A stretch of 64,000 bases of DNA, taken from assembly GCA_002441005.1 (NCBI GenBank), contig DJWO01000004.1, positions 1 to 64,000 on the forward strand. Reading direction: 5' to 3'. Shown here in pieces: positions 9,688-18,777 of the stretch (position 1 is the first letter of the stretch; the number at the start of each line of letters is the position of its first letter). Position numbers and translations under genes: made by a program. Source of the DNA: Candidatus Aminicenantes bacterium UBA6228. GTDB lineage: Bacteria; Acidobacteriota; Aminicenantia; Aminicenantales; Saccharicenantaceae. The notes beneath the pieces were generated by a model. The model did no database searches and was not told the DNA's origin. It saw only the letters and a list, made by a program, of their open reading frames with translations.

Positions 9688-12438
9688 TTATGATTTCTTT
9701 TTCGATTCCATCCGCAAGAATTGGGAAGGGGTACAACCAGCATGCTTCTTGAAAGCTTGATTAAAGACCGATTTTGAGTTAAAACCCGCGTCCAGAGCTA
9801 CAACCAAGAGTTTATTCTTGCGATATCGGGGATCGAGAATCAATTTCTGAGCTTCAATGATTCTGTAGGTATTTATAAAACTATTAAAATTCTGTTTGAA
9901 CTGTTCGTTTAAAACTTGAGAAAGTTGTTTTCGCGGTATATGCATAATGGCGGCCAGCTTTTCAACGGTTAATTCAGAGTCAAGATAAATCCGGTCCACC
10001 TCCATAAGCTCAATCAGCCGGCTGGTTATCGTCCGTGCTTCTGCTTCCGAAAGTTTTGAGTTTTTATATCTTCCGGCTCTGCCCTTTCTGATAGTTATCA
10101 ATAAATAGCGTTTCAACACCAGGACGGTGGCCGCTATTCCAGGGAAGAATATGACGAGAAAAACCGGATTTTGATATGGAGGCCTTCTATATCTGAACTC
10201 AATCGAAGCGCCCTGTTCGTTCCAGACACCGTCGCTGTTGGAAGCTTTAACCAGAAAGGTATAACGACCCGGTGGCAGATTTGAATAGCTTGCTGTTCTT
10301 AACTTAGGTTCTGGAGATCGTATCCAGTCCTTGTCTAGTCCTTCTAATTTATATGCAAATCCGATCTTTTTTGGAGAAGCAAAACTCAGTGCCGTGAAAC
10401 TTATAGTTAGATTCCTGACTTTTGGCGAGAGAAGTATATTATTCATATCATTGACCGGCCTTCCATCTATGATGATTCCTTCAATAACAACAGGAGGGAG
10501 AAAAGGATTTTTATATATATGCAAAGGATCTATATGAACAAGACCTTTTACTGTTGCGAAAAGTAAATGATCATCCTGGGTCTTCCAGGCTGATGGCTGA
10601 ACCATGCCGTTACATTCATTGCTAGGCAAGCCATCTGACATATCATAATTGATTGTATCTAAAACAGAGATGCTACCTTTTGCGAGGTTTTCTAAAGACA
10701 CCTTTGGCAAGGAAAATATTCCCTGGTTGCAGCTAATCCAGAGGTTCGATTCGCTATCCTCAAGTATGCAGTATATGTAATCATTATAAAGCCCATGCTT
10801 GGTGGTGAAAGCCGCTACTTGTCCATTCTTTATCATCTTTATCCCATTGCCGTATGTCCCTATCCACAAGGTCCCCTCGCCGTCTTCATAAATGTCCAGC
10901 ACAGTGTCCTGCTCAAAAGACTTCTTGCCAGGAAAATCAATTGAAGTCCCCTGATAAAAGCAGGCTAAGCCTTTGTGTGTACCAACCCATAATTTGCCAT
11001 CTAAAGTCTCATAAATGTCGAAAATTATCTTGTTGGGCAGTTTGGAGTTCAGAGGATAGGGACGAATCATTCTATCACTGATTAAATCCAGGCCCCCTCC
11101 ATATGTGCCTACCAGGAGATTTCCATTTCGATCTTCACATAACACATTTATCAGGTTGCTGCTCAACCCGTTTTTTTCGGTAAAAGATTCCCATTTCCCA
11201 TCCTTTCCTCTGCTCAATCCTCCATTAGTTCCCACCCAGATAAATCCGTTTCTATCCTGATAAATAGTACGGATAAAATTGCTAGGTAACCCATCTTGGT
11301 TTCGGAAGGTTGACACATTTTTTCCTGTGATCTCTGCCAGCCCGTCGTTTGTTCCAACCCAGAGGTTTCTTTCTCTATCTTCTATTACCGATCTTATAAA
11401 ATCGTGGGGTAAACCATCGGCTGTTGTATAGGTCATGAACTTACTTCGTCTTAACTGAACTAAACCACCTCCCTTAGTCCCGACCCAGAGATTTCCCTCA
11501 GTATCTTCATACAAAACCCAGATAAATTTTGAAGGCAGCTCTTGAGCTGATTCTAACTCCAAGAACTTCCCATCAGAAAATCTTTTCAGGCCATTACCGT
11601 TGGTTCCTATCCAGATCGCCCCGCTATTGTCTTCAATAATTGCCCTAATCATTTCATTTGAGGAGCCGGATTCTTTAGAAAACGATAAGAATTTCCCGTC
11701 TTTATAGCCAGTTAATCCTCCTCCATATGTGCCAATCCAAAGCGTTTCATTTCTATCCAAATACATACAGCGAATTGTGTTGCTGGCCAATCCATCTTTG
11801 GTTGAGTAATTAATAAAAGCGTTGTCTTTAAAACTGCTAACTCCACCGCCGTAAGTGCCTATCCAGATTATTCCTTTATGGTCTTCTGCCAGGCAGGTGA
11901 TAATATTGTTCGGCAGTCCATCAGCTTCAATAAATCTGGAGAGCTGCCCCCCATAAAATCTAAATAAGCCAGTCTTTGTCCCTATCCATAGTGCCCCGCT
12001 ACTATCTCTTAAAAGCTTGCCCGTTACCTTAGGATCCAATCCGAGTTCCTGGTTTAGAGACGAAAACTGACCGCGCCTATATTTCAGTATACCTCCGTTG
12101 TAAGTACTGATAAGAAGAGATCCGTTCGGATCTAAGTAGAGAGATATTATGTCATTACTTGTCATTTCAGGCGTATTATCACTGTCAAAGACTCGGAAGT
12201 TGTTTCCGTCAAATCGAGCCAAACCTGATTCGGTGCCTATCCAGAGATAACCGGTGAGATCTTGGACTATGGCCTGTATGTTGTTTTGAGGAAGCCCGTT
12301 ATTTTCAGTCCATATATTAATAATAAATTCTTTTCGCGAGAGGTGATCGCAAAAAACCAAGGTTGAGCTGGCAACATAAATAAAAATGAAAATTAAGAGA
12401 GGACGGGCTATTAATAACTTATCTACAATACCTCTCAT
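9688..12438 (-). CDS. Membrane-anchored propeller sensor with AraC-type DNA-binding domain
   Basis: This 916-residue protein has an N-terminal membrane or signal segment (about 8-30), then some fourteen 'two-component regulator propeller' repeats (recurring LWIGTxGGGL and WIGTxxGL) to about residue 620. A Y_Y_Y domain follows (SYSNLPPGRYTFLVKASNSDGVWNE), then one transmembrane helix (about 750-775, VFLVIFFPGIAATVLVL), and a C-terminal AraC helix-turn-helix (about 798-916, with AGFNSKSVFNQAFKKHAGCTPSQFL). No histidine kinase or receiver domain is present, unlike Bacteroides hybrid two-component systems. It should sense a ligand in the periplasm and bind DNA from the membrane. Its position next to the receptor/M14 pair suggests it controls them. 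No clear Shine-Dalgarno is seen. Confidence 0.88.
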   Translation of the reverse strand: MRGIVDKLLIARPLLIFIFIYVASSTLVFCDHLSRKEFIINIWTENNGLPQNNIQAIVQDLTGYLWIGTESGLARFDGNNFRVFDSDNTPEMTSNDIISLYLDPNGSLLISTYNGGILKYRRGQFSSLNQELGLDPKVTGKLLRDSSGALWIGTKTGLFRFYGGQLSRFIEADGLPNNIITCLAEDHKGIIWIGTYGGGVSSFKDNAFINYSTKDGLASNTIRCMYLDRNETLWIGTYGGGLTGYKDGKFLSFSKESGSSNEMIRAIIEDNSGAIWIGTNGNGLKRFSDGKFLELESAQELPSKFIWVLYEDTEGNLWVGTKGGGLVQLRRSKFMTYTTADGLPHDFIRSVIEDRERNLWVGTNDGLAEITGKNVSTFRNQDGLPSNFIRTIYQDRNGFIWVGTNGGLSRGKDGKWESFTEKNGLSSNLINVLCEDRNGNLLVGTYGGGLDLISDRMIRPYPLNSKLPNKIIFDIYETLDGKLWVGTHKGLACFYQGTSIDFPGKKSFEQDTVLDIYEDGEGTLWIGTYGNGIKMIKNGQVAAFTTKHGLYNDYIYCILEDSESNLWISCNQGIFSLPKVSLENLAKGSISVLDTINYDMSDGLPSNECNGMVQPSAWKTQDDHLLFATVKGLVHIDPLHIYKNPFLPPVVIEGIIIDGRPVNDMNNILLSPKVRNLTISFTALSFASPKKIGFAYKLEGLDKDWIRSPEPKLRTASYSNLPPGRYTFLVKASNSDGVWNEQGASIEFRYRRPPYQNPVFLVIFFPGIAATVLVLKRYLLITIRKGRAGRYKNSKLSEAEARTITSRLIELMEVDRIYLDSELTVEKLAAIMHIPRKQLSQVLNEQFKQNFNSFINTYRIIEAQKLILDPRYRKNKLLVVALDAGFNSKSVFNQAFKKHAGCTPSQFLRMESKKKS

Positions 12439-12628
12439 TTATATTCGTGGCCATCATTTACTGTTTTTAGATATTACATATATAATGCCGTGCTATGTCA
12501 AGTCTTTGTTGGCTGTTCAGCCAAAACTGTGGTGAAGAAGATACCGAAAGGTGATAGAGTCTCATTCTCAAAACTTTTTAGATTGATATAGTTACAAACA
12601 TAACACGAGAGAATAACGTCGGTGGGCG

Positions 12629-15600
12629 CTACAGCAGGCTGCGGTTTTTGCCGGAACTTTTGGCGCGGTAGAGAGCTTCATCGGCCCGGACCACCAGCTC
12701 GTTCGTATCGCCACCTTCGGCTGGATTTATGGTCGCCAGGCCGAGACAGGCGGTGAGGAAGGGCTGGCCGGGGCCAGCGTCGGCGTCGGTGTCGTGGCCG
12801 CCGCTCTTATTGCTGCCGTTCTCGCCACTGCTGTTGCTTCCTCCATTCGTCTTTTTCAGGCCCAGGTCAGACAGGTCAAGCCGCTCAATGGCTTCCCTTA
12901 TTCTCTCCGCCACAACATAGGTCCCGGCCGCATCTGTCTCGGGCAGGACGACGGCAAATTCATCGCCGCCGTAACGGCAGGCTAAGTCCGATGACCTCTG
13001 GCAGCAACGGATCATTTCCAGCGCTACTTTTTTCAGGCATTCATCACCAGCCTGGTGGCCATAGGTATCATTGAAGAATTTGAAATTATCAAGGTCGCAG
13101 ATAATAAGTGAGACCGGCCTTTTCGTCCGGCGGGCGCGCCGCCATTCATATTCAAGGAAATCGCGGAACTTGCGGTAATTGGCCAGGCCGGTGAGTTCAT
13201 CGGTGGTGGCCAGGAGCTGAAGCTTGCCATTGGCCAGGCGCAGCTCTTCGGTGCGCTGGGCGACCAGCCGTTCAAGTTCCCGCTGGAGGCGCTTGGCCTG
13301 GTCAAGCCGGTAACGGACTGACCCATAAACAATTCCGATAAAGACAAGAAAGGCCAGGCTGTAGAACCACCAGGTCCGCCAGAATGGAGGGATGATGCGG
13401 AGAGAGAGCGAGATGCCGGCTTCGTTCCAGAGACCGTCGCTATTGGAGGCTTTGACGCGGAAGGTGTAGCGACCCGGGGGAAGGTTGCTGTAGGAAGCAA
13501 AACGCCGCGCCCCAACATAGTTCCAGTCACGGTCAAAGCCTTCCAGAATATAGGCGTACTGATTTTTCTCCGGCGAAGTATAATCCAGGCCGGCAAATTC
13601 AAAACCAATCACCCGGTGCTTCCAGTCGAGCTCGAGGGAGGCGGTTTCAGAGATAGAGTGTTCGAGGATGACCCGGTCGTTTATCCGTTGACCCGGCTTG
13701 ACCGGCACATTGGAAATCATAAAGTTGGTGATGACGACGGGCGGAAGATAGGTGCTTGTTTTTATCTCGCGCGGATTAAAGGCGTTAAAACCGTTGATGC
13801 CTCCAAAATAGAGATAGCCGTGGCGGCATTTGAGGCAAGCGTTGCCGTTAAATTCATAGCTCTGGAGGCCATCGGTTGTGTCGAAGTTTTTAATCTGGTT
13901 GGTGCGGGGATCGAGGCGGGACAGGCCACGGTTTGAACTCAGCCAGATGTAGCCATCATTGTCTTCAAGGATACCATAAAAGACCGAGGAGGGCAAGCCC
14001 TGGGCTTCGCTGTAGCGGGTAAAGGTGAAGGTGGCGGGATCGAGGCAGCAGAGACCGCCGCCGTTAGTCCCGACCCAGACGCAGCCATTATGGTCAGCCA
14101 GAACGTTTATGGCAAAGTTATTGCTGAGGGAATGGGGGTCGTGTGGGTCGTGGGTGAATTGAAAGGCTTCGCCGGTAGCAGGATCGTAGCGAATCAGGCC
14201 TTCGCCGAAGGAGGCAATCCAGAGCAGGGGCTGGTCGGGGTCGGAGTGGGTGCGGTCTTCAGCCATCGAAAAAATGCGGCCGGAGAGAAGAGGGTTGGAA
14301 GTAAGCGAAAGAACAGAGTCCGGACTGGCGTCGGGGCTGGTTCCGTATTTTTCGGGAGTCTCACCTGCTTTAAGGCGAACAAATTTGGTCAGACGGGGAC
14401 GCAAAAAGCGGCCGGTGGAGCGCTCGTAGAAAGCCAGACCGCCGCCATTGCTGCCCACCCACAGACGGTTTTGACTGTCAATGAGGAGGCTGCGGATCAT
14501 ATTGTCAGGGAGAGAGGTTGGGTCCTGCGGGTTGTGATAGTAGCGGGTGAAGGTCGAGGTGGCCGGGTTGAGGCGGCTGAGGCCGCCGCCAATTGTGCCG
14601 ACCCAGATGAAGCCTTCGCGGTCGCCAGCCAGGCAGAAGACGCGATTGCTGCTGATGGAGGTCGGATTGGATGGGTCGTAGCGATAATTTTTGACACGGA
14701 GGTGGTTTTCATCGAAGACATCGAGCCCGGCGCCATCGGTTCCAACGTAGAGGAGGCCGGAGTCGGTTTCATAAAAGCAGCGAACCTCCGGATGGGAGAG
14801 GCTGGCCTGGTTGAACGGGTCGGACAGGAAGCGCATGAAATTCTGGCGGTGGAGATTGAGCTGGCTGATGCCGCGGTAAGTGCCAGCCCACAGGATGCGC
14901 TCGGGATCAAGGTAGAGCGAAACGACACGGTTATTGGCCAAGGACAGCGGGTCGTGAGTCAGGTGGCGATAAGAGATAAAGGCGCCACGGGATGGAATAA
15001 ACTGACAGAGACCGCCGGCGTTGGTGCCGATCCAGAGAGAGGTAGGGGGAGTGGCGGGAGGAGAGGCGGGAGGAAAAGCGGAAGGAGGGGCGGGAGCAGA
15101 GGCGGGAAGAGAGGCGGTGGCGGCGCTGGTGACGGAGGTGTCGGTGACGGAGGTGTCGGTGACGGCTGTTTCGGTGTCGGTGTCGGCTGTTTCGGTGTCG
15201 GTGACAGGTACGGATCGACCGGATGGGGCCGATGGACCTGATACCGAAGCCTTAGATGAGGCAGATGAAGTGGCGCCAGGGGGGACAGAGCCAGTGGTGG
15301 GGACGGAGCCTGCGGTGCCGTAGCTTGCTGTGCCGGCGTTATCACTGAAATCAGGAATAATGTAGTTGACACAATTATCGCTGATAGAAGTGGGATTGGC
15401 CGGATCGTGGCGGTAAGAAGTGAATTCGCCGGTGGTCAGGTCGTAGGCCACCAGGCCAGAGTAAATCGTGCCAATCCAGAGGGTTTCGTGTATTTCGTTG
15501 GATTCGGGGGATTCGGGGGATTGGTTGGATTCAAGGTGGCGCGGCTGAGGGGTGGCAGTGATGAGAAGCGACAGGATATAGTCATCGGGCAGGGTGCGAC

Positions 15601-16393
15601 CGGGTGCGGCGGTTGGATCGCGGCGGATATGAGTAAAGCGGCCCGTGGCCGGGTCGAGGCGATTCAAGCCACCGCCGACGGTGCCGACCCAGATGAAGCC
15701 GCGGCTGTCCTCAGTGATGGCCCGGACCTGATTGTAGCTCAGGCTGGTCGGGTCGGAAGGGTTGTACTGGTAGCGGGTAAAGCGGTTGGCTGTGCGGTCG
15801 AAAAGATTAAGGCCATCGTCAGTGCCGATCCAGAGGCGACCGGAGCTGTCCTCATAGAGGGCGAAGATGCGGGAGCTGGAGAGCGAGTGGGGATCGGAGG
15901 GGTCATGGAAATAGCGGATGAAACTGTCGGTAGAGTAAGCATAGCGGTTGAGACCGTTTTCCGTGCCGATCCACAGCTTGCCGCTGCGGTCAGTCAGGAG
16001 GACATTAATCCAGGAATTGCTGATCGAGGCCGGGTCGCCTTCGACCGGTATATAAACGGTAAAGTGATAACCGTCGAATTTATTGAGGCCGGATTCGGTG
16101 CCGAACCACAGGAAGCCGAAGCGGTCGCGGGCGATGGAAAGGACAGAATTTTGAGAAAGGCCCTGTTCGATGGAGAGGGTGCGGAAGAGAAGATGCGGAC
16201 CGAGTTGGGCGGAGAGAGGGAGGGGGGCGAAGAGGGCGATGGGGAGAAAGATAAGGGCTACAATCAAAATAGTCAGAAAAATAGAACTACAAAAATGATG
16301 GGAATAATAGGGATTATTACAAGGATAACCCGCCCTGCGGGCGTTCGATAAGCGACGCTCTTCCGTTTCCACCGCTCCGTTCAATTCTTTCAA
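12629..16393 (-). CDS. Propeller sensor diguanylate cyclase (reg_prop, Y_Y_Y, GGDEF)
   Basis: This 1254-residue membrane protein has an N-terminal hydrophobic segment (about 36-62), two beta-propellers of LWIGTxxGLNxxD repeats, a Y_Y_Y domain (YSNLPPGRYTFRVKASNSDGLWNEAG), one transmembrane helix (WWFYSLAFLVFIGIVYGSV), a short coiled coil and a GGDEF domain. The active site RYGGDEF is intact (GGDEF 1142-1146). An inhibitory-site RxxD (RSSD, 1133-1136) lies the canonical five residues before it, so product inhibition by cyclic di-GMP is likely. Two low-complexity stretches stand out: a Ser/Thr/Ala/Pro-rich insert in the first propeller, and a Gly/Ser/Asn-rich insert (about 1181-1210) within the GGDEF fold. 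It is probably a second output branch paired with the AraC-linked sensor next door. Confidence 0.9.
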   Translation of the reverse strand: MKELNGAVETEERRLSNARRAGYPCNNPYYSHHFCSSIFLTILIVALIFLPIALFAPLPLSAQLGPHLLFRTLSIEQGLSQNSVLSIARDRFGFLWFGTESGLNKFDGYHFTVYIPVEGDPASISNSWINVLLTDRSGKLWIGTENGLNRYAYSTDSFIRYFHDPSDPHSLSSSRIFALYEDSSGRLWIGTDDGLNLFDRTANRFTRYQYNPSDPTSLSYNQVRAITEDSRGFIWVGTVGGGLNRLDPATGRFTHIRRDPTAAPGRTLPDDYILSLLITATPQPRHLESNQSPESPESNEIHETLWIGTIYSGLVAYDLTTGEFTSYRHDPANPTSISDNCVNYIIPDFSDNAGTASYGTAGSVPTTGSVPPGATSSASSKASVSGPSAPSGRSVPVTDTETADTDTETAVTDTSVTDTSVTSAATASLPASAPAPPSAFPPASPPATPPTSLWIGTNAGGLCQFIPSRGAFISYRHLTHDPLSLANNRVVSLYLDPERILWAGTYRGISQLNLHRQNFMRFLSDPFNQASLSHPEVRCFYETDSGLLYVGTDGAGLDVFDENHLRVKNYRYDPSNPTSISSNRVFCLAGDREGFIWVGTIGGGLSRLNPATSTFTRYYHNPQDPTSLPDNMIRSLLIDSQNRLWVGSNGGGLAFYERSTGRFLRPRLTKFVRLKAGETPEKYGTSPDASPDSVLSLTSNPLLSGRIFSMAEDRTHSDPDQPLLWIASFGEGLIRYDPATGEAFQFTHDPHDPHSLSNNFAINVLADHNGCVWVGTNGGGLCCLDPATFTFTRYSEAQGLPSSVFYGILEDNDGYIWLSSNRGLSRLDPRTNQIKNFDTTDGLQSYEFNGNACLKCRHGYLYFGGINGFNAFNPREIKTSTYLPPVVITNFMISNVPVKPGQRINDRVILEHSISETASLELDWKHRVIGFEFAGLDYTSPEKNQYAYILEGFDRDWNYVGARRFASYSNLPPGRYTFRVKASNSDGLWNEAGISLSLRIIPPFWRTWWFYSLAFLVFIGIVYGSVRYRLDQAKRLQRELERLVAQRTEELRLANGKLQLLATTDELTGLANYRKFRDFLEYEWRRARRTKRPVSLIICDLDNFKFFNDTYGHQAGDECLKKVALEMIRCCQRSSDLACRYGGDEFAVVLPETDAAGTYVVAERIREAIERLDLSDLGLKKTNGGSNSSGENGSNKSGGHDTDADAGPGQPFLTACLGLATINPAEGGDTNELVVRADEALYRAKSSGKNRSLL

Positions 16394-16453
16394 AACAAAA
16401 ATTTATGTTTTGAATTTATTTACAACAGTTTCGGGGCCAAAGTCAAGTAAAGA

Positions 16454-16780
16454 AAAATGGGGACACAATCTATATTTCCTATTTTTCGGCGAGCCCGAGG
16501 ATGAAAGGCAGTCTGTAGAAATGGGGTCGGGCCAGCCGATTTTATTTGCTATCAATTAGTTATAAAACTCTCCACAAAAAAACCTATTTCTTGCCATAAA
16601 CTCTTAGATTCAGCCAGGCTATTAATCCTGTCGGCTTGAGATCCGATTCTACTATTTTCACTTTCTTCACTATCTTCACTTTCTTAAGTTTTCCAGTCTA
16701 TGTGTCCAGGTGCCCACATGACCACAGGCAGCAGAATAATTAACAAAATAATTAGGAAATATAGATTGTGTCCCCATTTT
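16454..16780. repeat. Interspersed element: family A inverted pair enclosing family C
   Basis: Family A (core GGACACAATCTATATTTCC, then TATTTTT) occurs at 16454-16486 and, inverted, at 16748-16780. A family C copy (GGGGTCGGGCCAGCCGAT, then TTTATTTGCTATCAATTAGTTA) lies at 16519-16563. The ends form a 327-base inverted-repeat unit with no ORF. The right end overlaps the stop codon of the M24 peptidase gene, and the left end sits 60 bases before the start of the GGDEF gene. It fits a non-autonomous mobile element. Confidence 0.8.
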
Positions 16781-18563
16781 ACAGGGATTCGATTGCTTCG
16801 ATCTCCTTCGGGACGCCGGCGGTTAGAACCTCGCAGCCGTCTTTGGTGATGAGAACGGTATCTTCGATGCGGATGCCCAGGTTTTTGTTCGGGAAGTAGA
16901 GGGCCGGCTCAATCGCCATGACCATGCCTTCCTTGAGGACCAGCGGGCCCGGGCTGGTTTGAACATCATGGACACACATGCCGACCAGATGACCGAGGCT
17001 GCCGCGCAGGCCCATCGAGTCAAGGCCTTTTTCTTTCAGGCGGCGCACGACATAGTCGTTAACGTCTTTGGAGGTAACGCCCGGTTTGAAGGCTTCGATA
17101 CAGGCTTTTTGCACTTCGAGGACGGTGCGGTAGATTTTCTTTTGCTCGGCGGTAAATTTGCCCGAGACGGGCCAGGTGCGGGTGATGTCCATGGTGAGAT
17201 AATTCAGGTCGCCGCCAAAATCCATCAGGACGAGTTCACCAGCCTGCATCTGGCGGTTATTTCGATCGTAGTGCATGATGCAGGTGTTCGGGCCTGAGCC
17301 AACAATCGGAGCAAAGGCCGGGCCGCGGCAGCCGTTACGGAGGAGAACCTCCATGGCAGCGGCTTCGAGCTCATATTCGTAGGCTGCGGGGCGGGTGGCA
17401 AGCATGGCTCGTTTAACCGCTTCGGCTGAAATCTGACCATTGCGGCGGAGGACGGCGATTTCTTCGGGGCTTTTTATCATGCGGAGTGAATCAATGAGCG
17501 GAGTTACGTCTTCGAAGCGAGCCGAGGGATAAAGGCGGCGGAGGCGGTCGGCACGGAATTGATCGAGGCTGAGCTCGGCATTGTAGGGGTTGCGGGCGCG
17601 ACGGGCCTGGAAAAGGGCTGCTTCATAGCGGGCATCACTGACCGTATCGGCCGGGGAAAGCCTCAGGTAGAGGACAGGTTGAGGACGAGAGGTAAGGCGG
17701 GCCAGGAATTCATCGAAGGAGCTAAGAGGCATGATCGACCTGACCTGGAGGCGGTCTTTGGCGGTCGGATCGTCGAGGCTGTTGGGACCTTCAAATCTTT
17801 TTTCGCCAGCTGACTTTTCGGGGACAAAGAGAAGGGCGTCCTTGGAAGCGGGCATCATGACGAGAATCGCATCGGCATCTTCGCAGCCGGTGAAATAATA
17901 GAAATCATTGTCCTGGCGGAAGTGGCCGGCGGGGATGGTGTGGCTGGGAGCGCCGAAGAGAATGATCAGGGAGTTGGCGGTGGCTGGGGTGGGGGCGGCG
18001 ACGGTGGTTGGGGTGGCAGTTGAGCCTGCGGCGGAGCCGGTGCTGGCAGCCGGGTTAGCAGTGGCGATGAGATTTGAGCTGGCCACTAACTCCATCAGGG
18101 CCAGACGGCGCCGCACAAATTCTTCCGGGGAATAGGGCGAGGAGGGAGCAGGGGCGGATAAAGCAGGAGCAAGATCGGAATCAGCCGCAGCAGAAGCAGA
18201 ATAAGAAACAGAAAATGAAGTGGATGCGGGTGAACACCAGGATGAACCTGAGATGGAGAGAGAAGCTGCGACATAAGGATAAGGGTGGCCTGAAGAAAAC
18301 GGTTCAGAGGCAAGCCTCATAATCGAAGGCCACAGGTCCATGGCCGCTGATGATGAATATCGTAGGGTTGAGGCCGGAAGGTAAGAATAAGGATAAGAGG
18401 CCGAAGGCTTAGAGGCAAATGCCGGGCCACCAGAAGCGGAGACGGGACGAGAATCAGCCAAAGCCAGGGCTAGGGCTAAGCCCAGTGTGACCATAATAAA
18501 AATAGCCAATAAGAAAGGACGCCCGGCCTGCGCCGAAATAAAGCCAGAGCATTTTTTCTTCAT
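16779..18563 (-). CDS. Exported M24-family Xaa-Pro aminopeptidase (PepP-like)
   Basis: This 594-residue metallopeptidase has a signal or anchor segment (about 15-40), a Ser/Ala/Pro-rich linker to about 155, an aminopeptidase-P N-terminal domain with FYYFTGCEDADAILVM, and an M24 catalytic domain. All metal ligands expected for aminopeptidase P can be placed: Asp448 (DFGGD), Asp459 (DITRTW), His525 (GHLVGMCVHD), Glu552 (AIEPALYF) and Glu567 (RIEDT). It should remove N-terminal residues before proline from peptides in the periplasm. AGAGG precedes the ATG. The stop TAA overlaps the first bases of a family A repeat. The long linker makes it larger than cytosolic PepP (about 440 residues). Confidence 0.88.
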   Translation of the reverse strand: MKKKCSGFISAQAGRPFLLAIFIMVTLGLALALALADSRPVSASGGPAFASKPSASYPYSYLPASTLRYSSSAAMDLWPSIMRLASEPFSSGHPYPYVAASLSISGSSWCSPASTSFSVSYSASAAADSDLAPALSAPAPSSPYSPEEFVRRRLALMELVASSNLIATANPAASTGSAAGSTATPTTVAAPTPATANSLIILFGAPSHTIPAGHFRQDNDFYYFTGCEDADAILVMMPASKDALLFVPEKSAGEKRFEGPNSLDDPTAKDRLQVRSIMPLSSFDEFLARLTSRPQPVLYLRLSPADTVSDARYEAALFQARRARNPYNAELSLDQFRADRLRRLYPSARFEDVTPLIDSLRMIKSPEEIAVLRRNGQISAEAVKRAMLATRPAAYEYELEAAAMEVLLRNGCRGPAFAPIVGSGPNTCIMHYDRNNRQMQAGELVLMDFGGDLNYLTMDITRTWPVSGKFTAEQKKIYRTVLEVQKACIEAFKPGVTSKDVNDYVVRRLKEKGLDSMGLRGSLGHLVGMCVHDVQTSPGPLVLKEGMVMAIEPALYFPNKNLGIRIEDTVLITKDGCEVLTAGVPKEIEAIESL

Positions 18564-18631
18564 GTTGCTTTACCTCTTTTATTTTAATTATTTTAAGCTT
18601 TAAGTTTTAAGTCACCCCGAGTTTATCAAAT

Positions 18632-18777
18632 TCCAGGGACATAAACTATATTTCCTAAAAATGGGGACGTGATACTCTGTCCCCTTTTTGTATTTCCCCC
18701 TTTTTGTAAGTTATTGTCGGTCAAGCACTTAAAAATAAGGGGTAGGCGAAAAAGAGGGACAGAGTATCACGTCCCCA
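18632..18777. repeat. Family B inverted pair, with a degenerate family A copy beside it
   Basis: Family B (core GGGACGTGATACTCTGTCCC, then TTTTTG) lies at 18658-18690 and inverted at 18749-18777, enclosing about 58 bases including TTGTAAGTTATTG and a CACTTAAAAATAAGGGG-like stretch. A diverged A copy (AGGGACATAAACTATATTTCC) is at 18632-18660. The right end touches the glmS stop codon (TGA, then TGGGGACGTGA on the minus strand). The core can fold on itself (GGGAC/GTCCC) ahead of a T-run, so it may also end transcription. Confidence 0.8.

Noticed and set aside
14090..16351. Two long plus-strand frames of 383 and 314 codons opposite the GGDEF sensor gene
   Set aside because: They are antisense to a clear multi-domain protein in GC-rich DNA. 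Their composition is Gly/Ala/Val-rich and without domains, as expected for a shadow frame.
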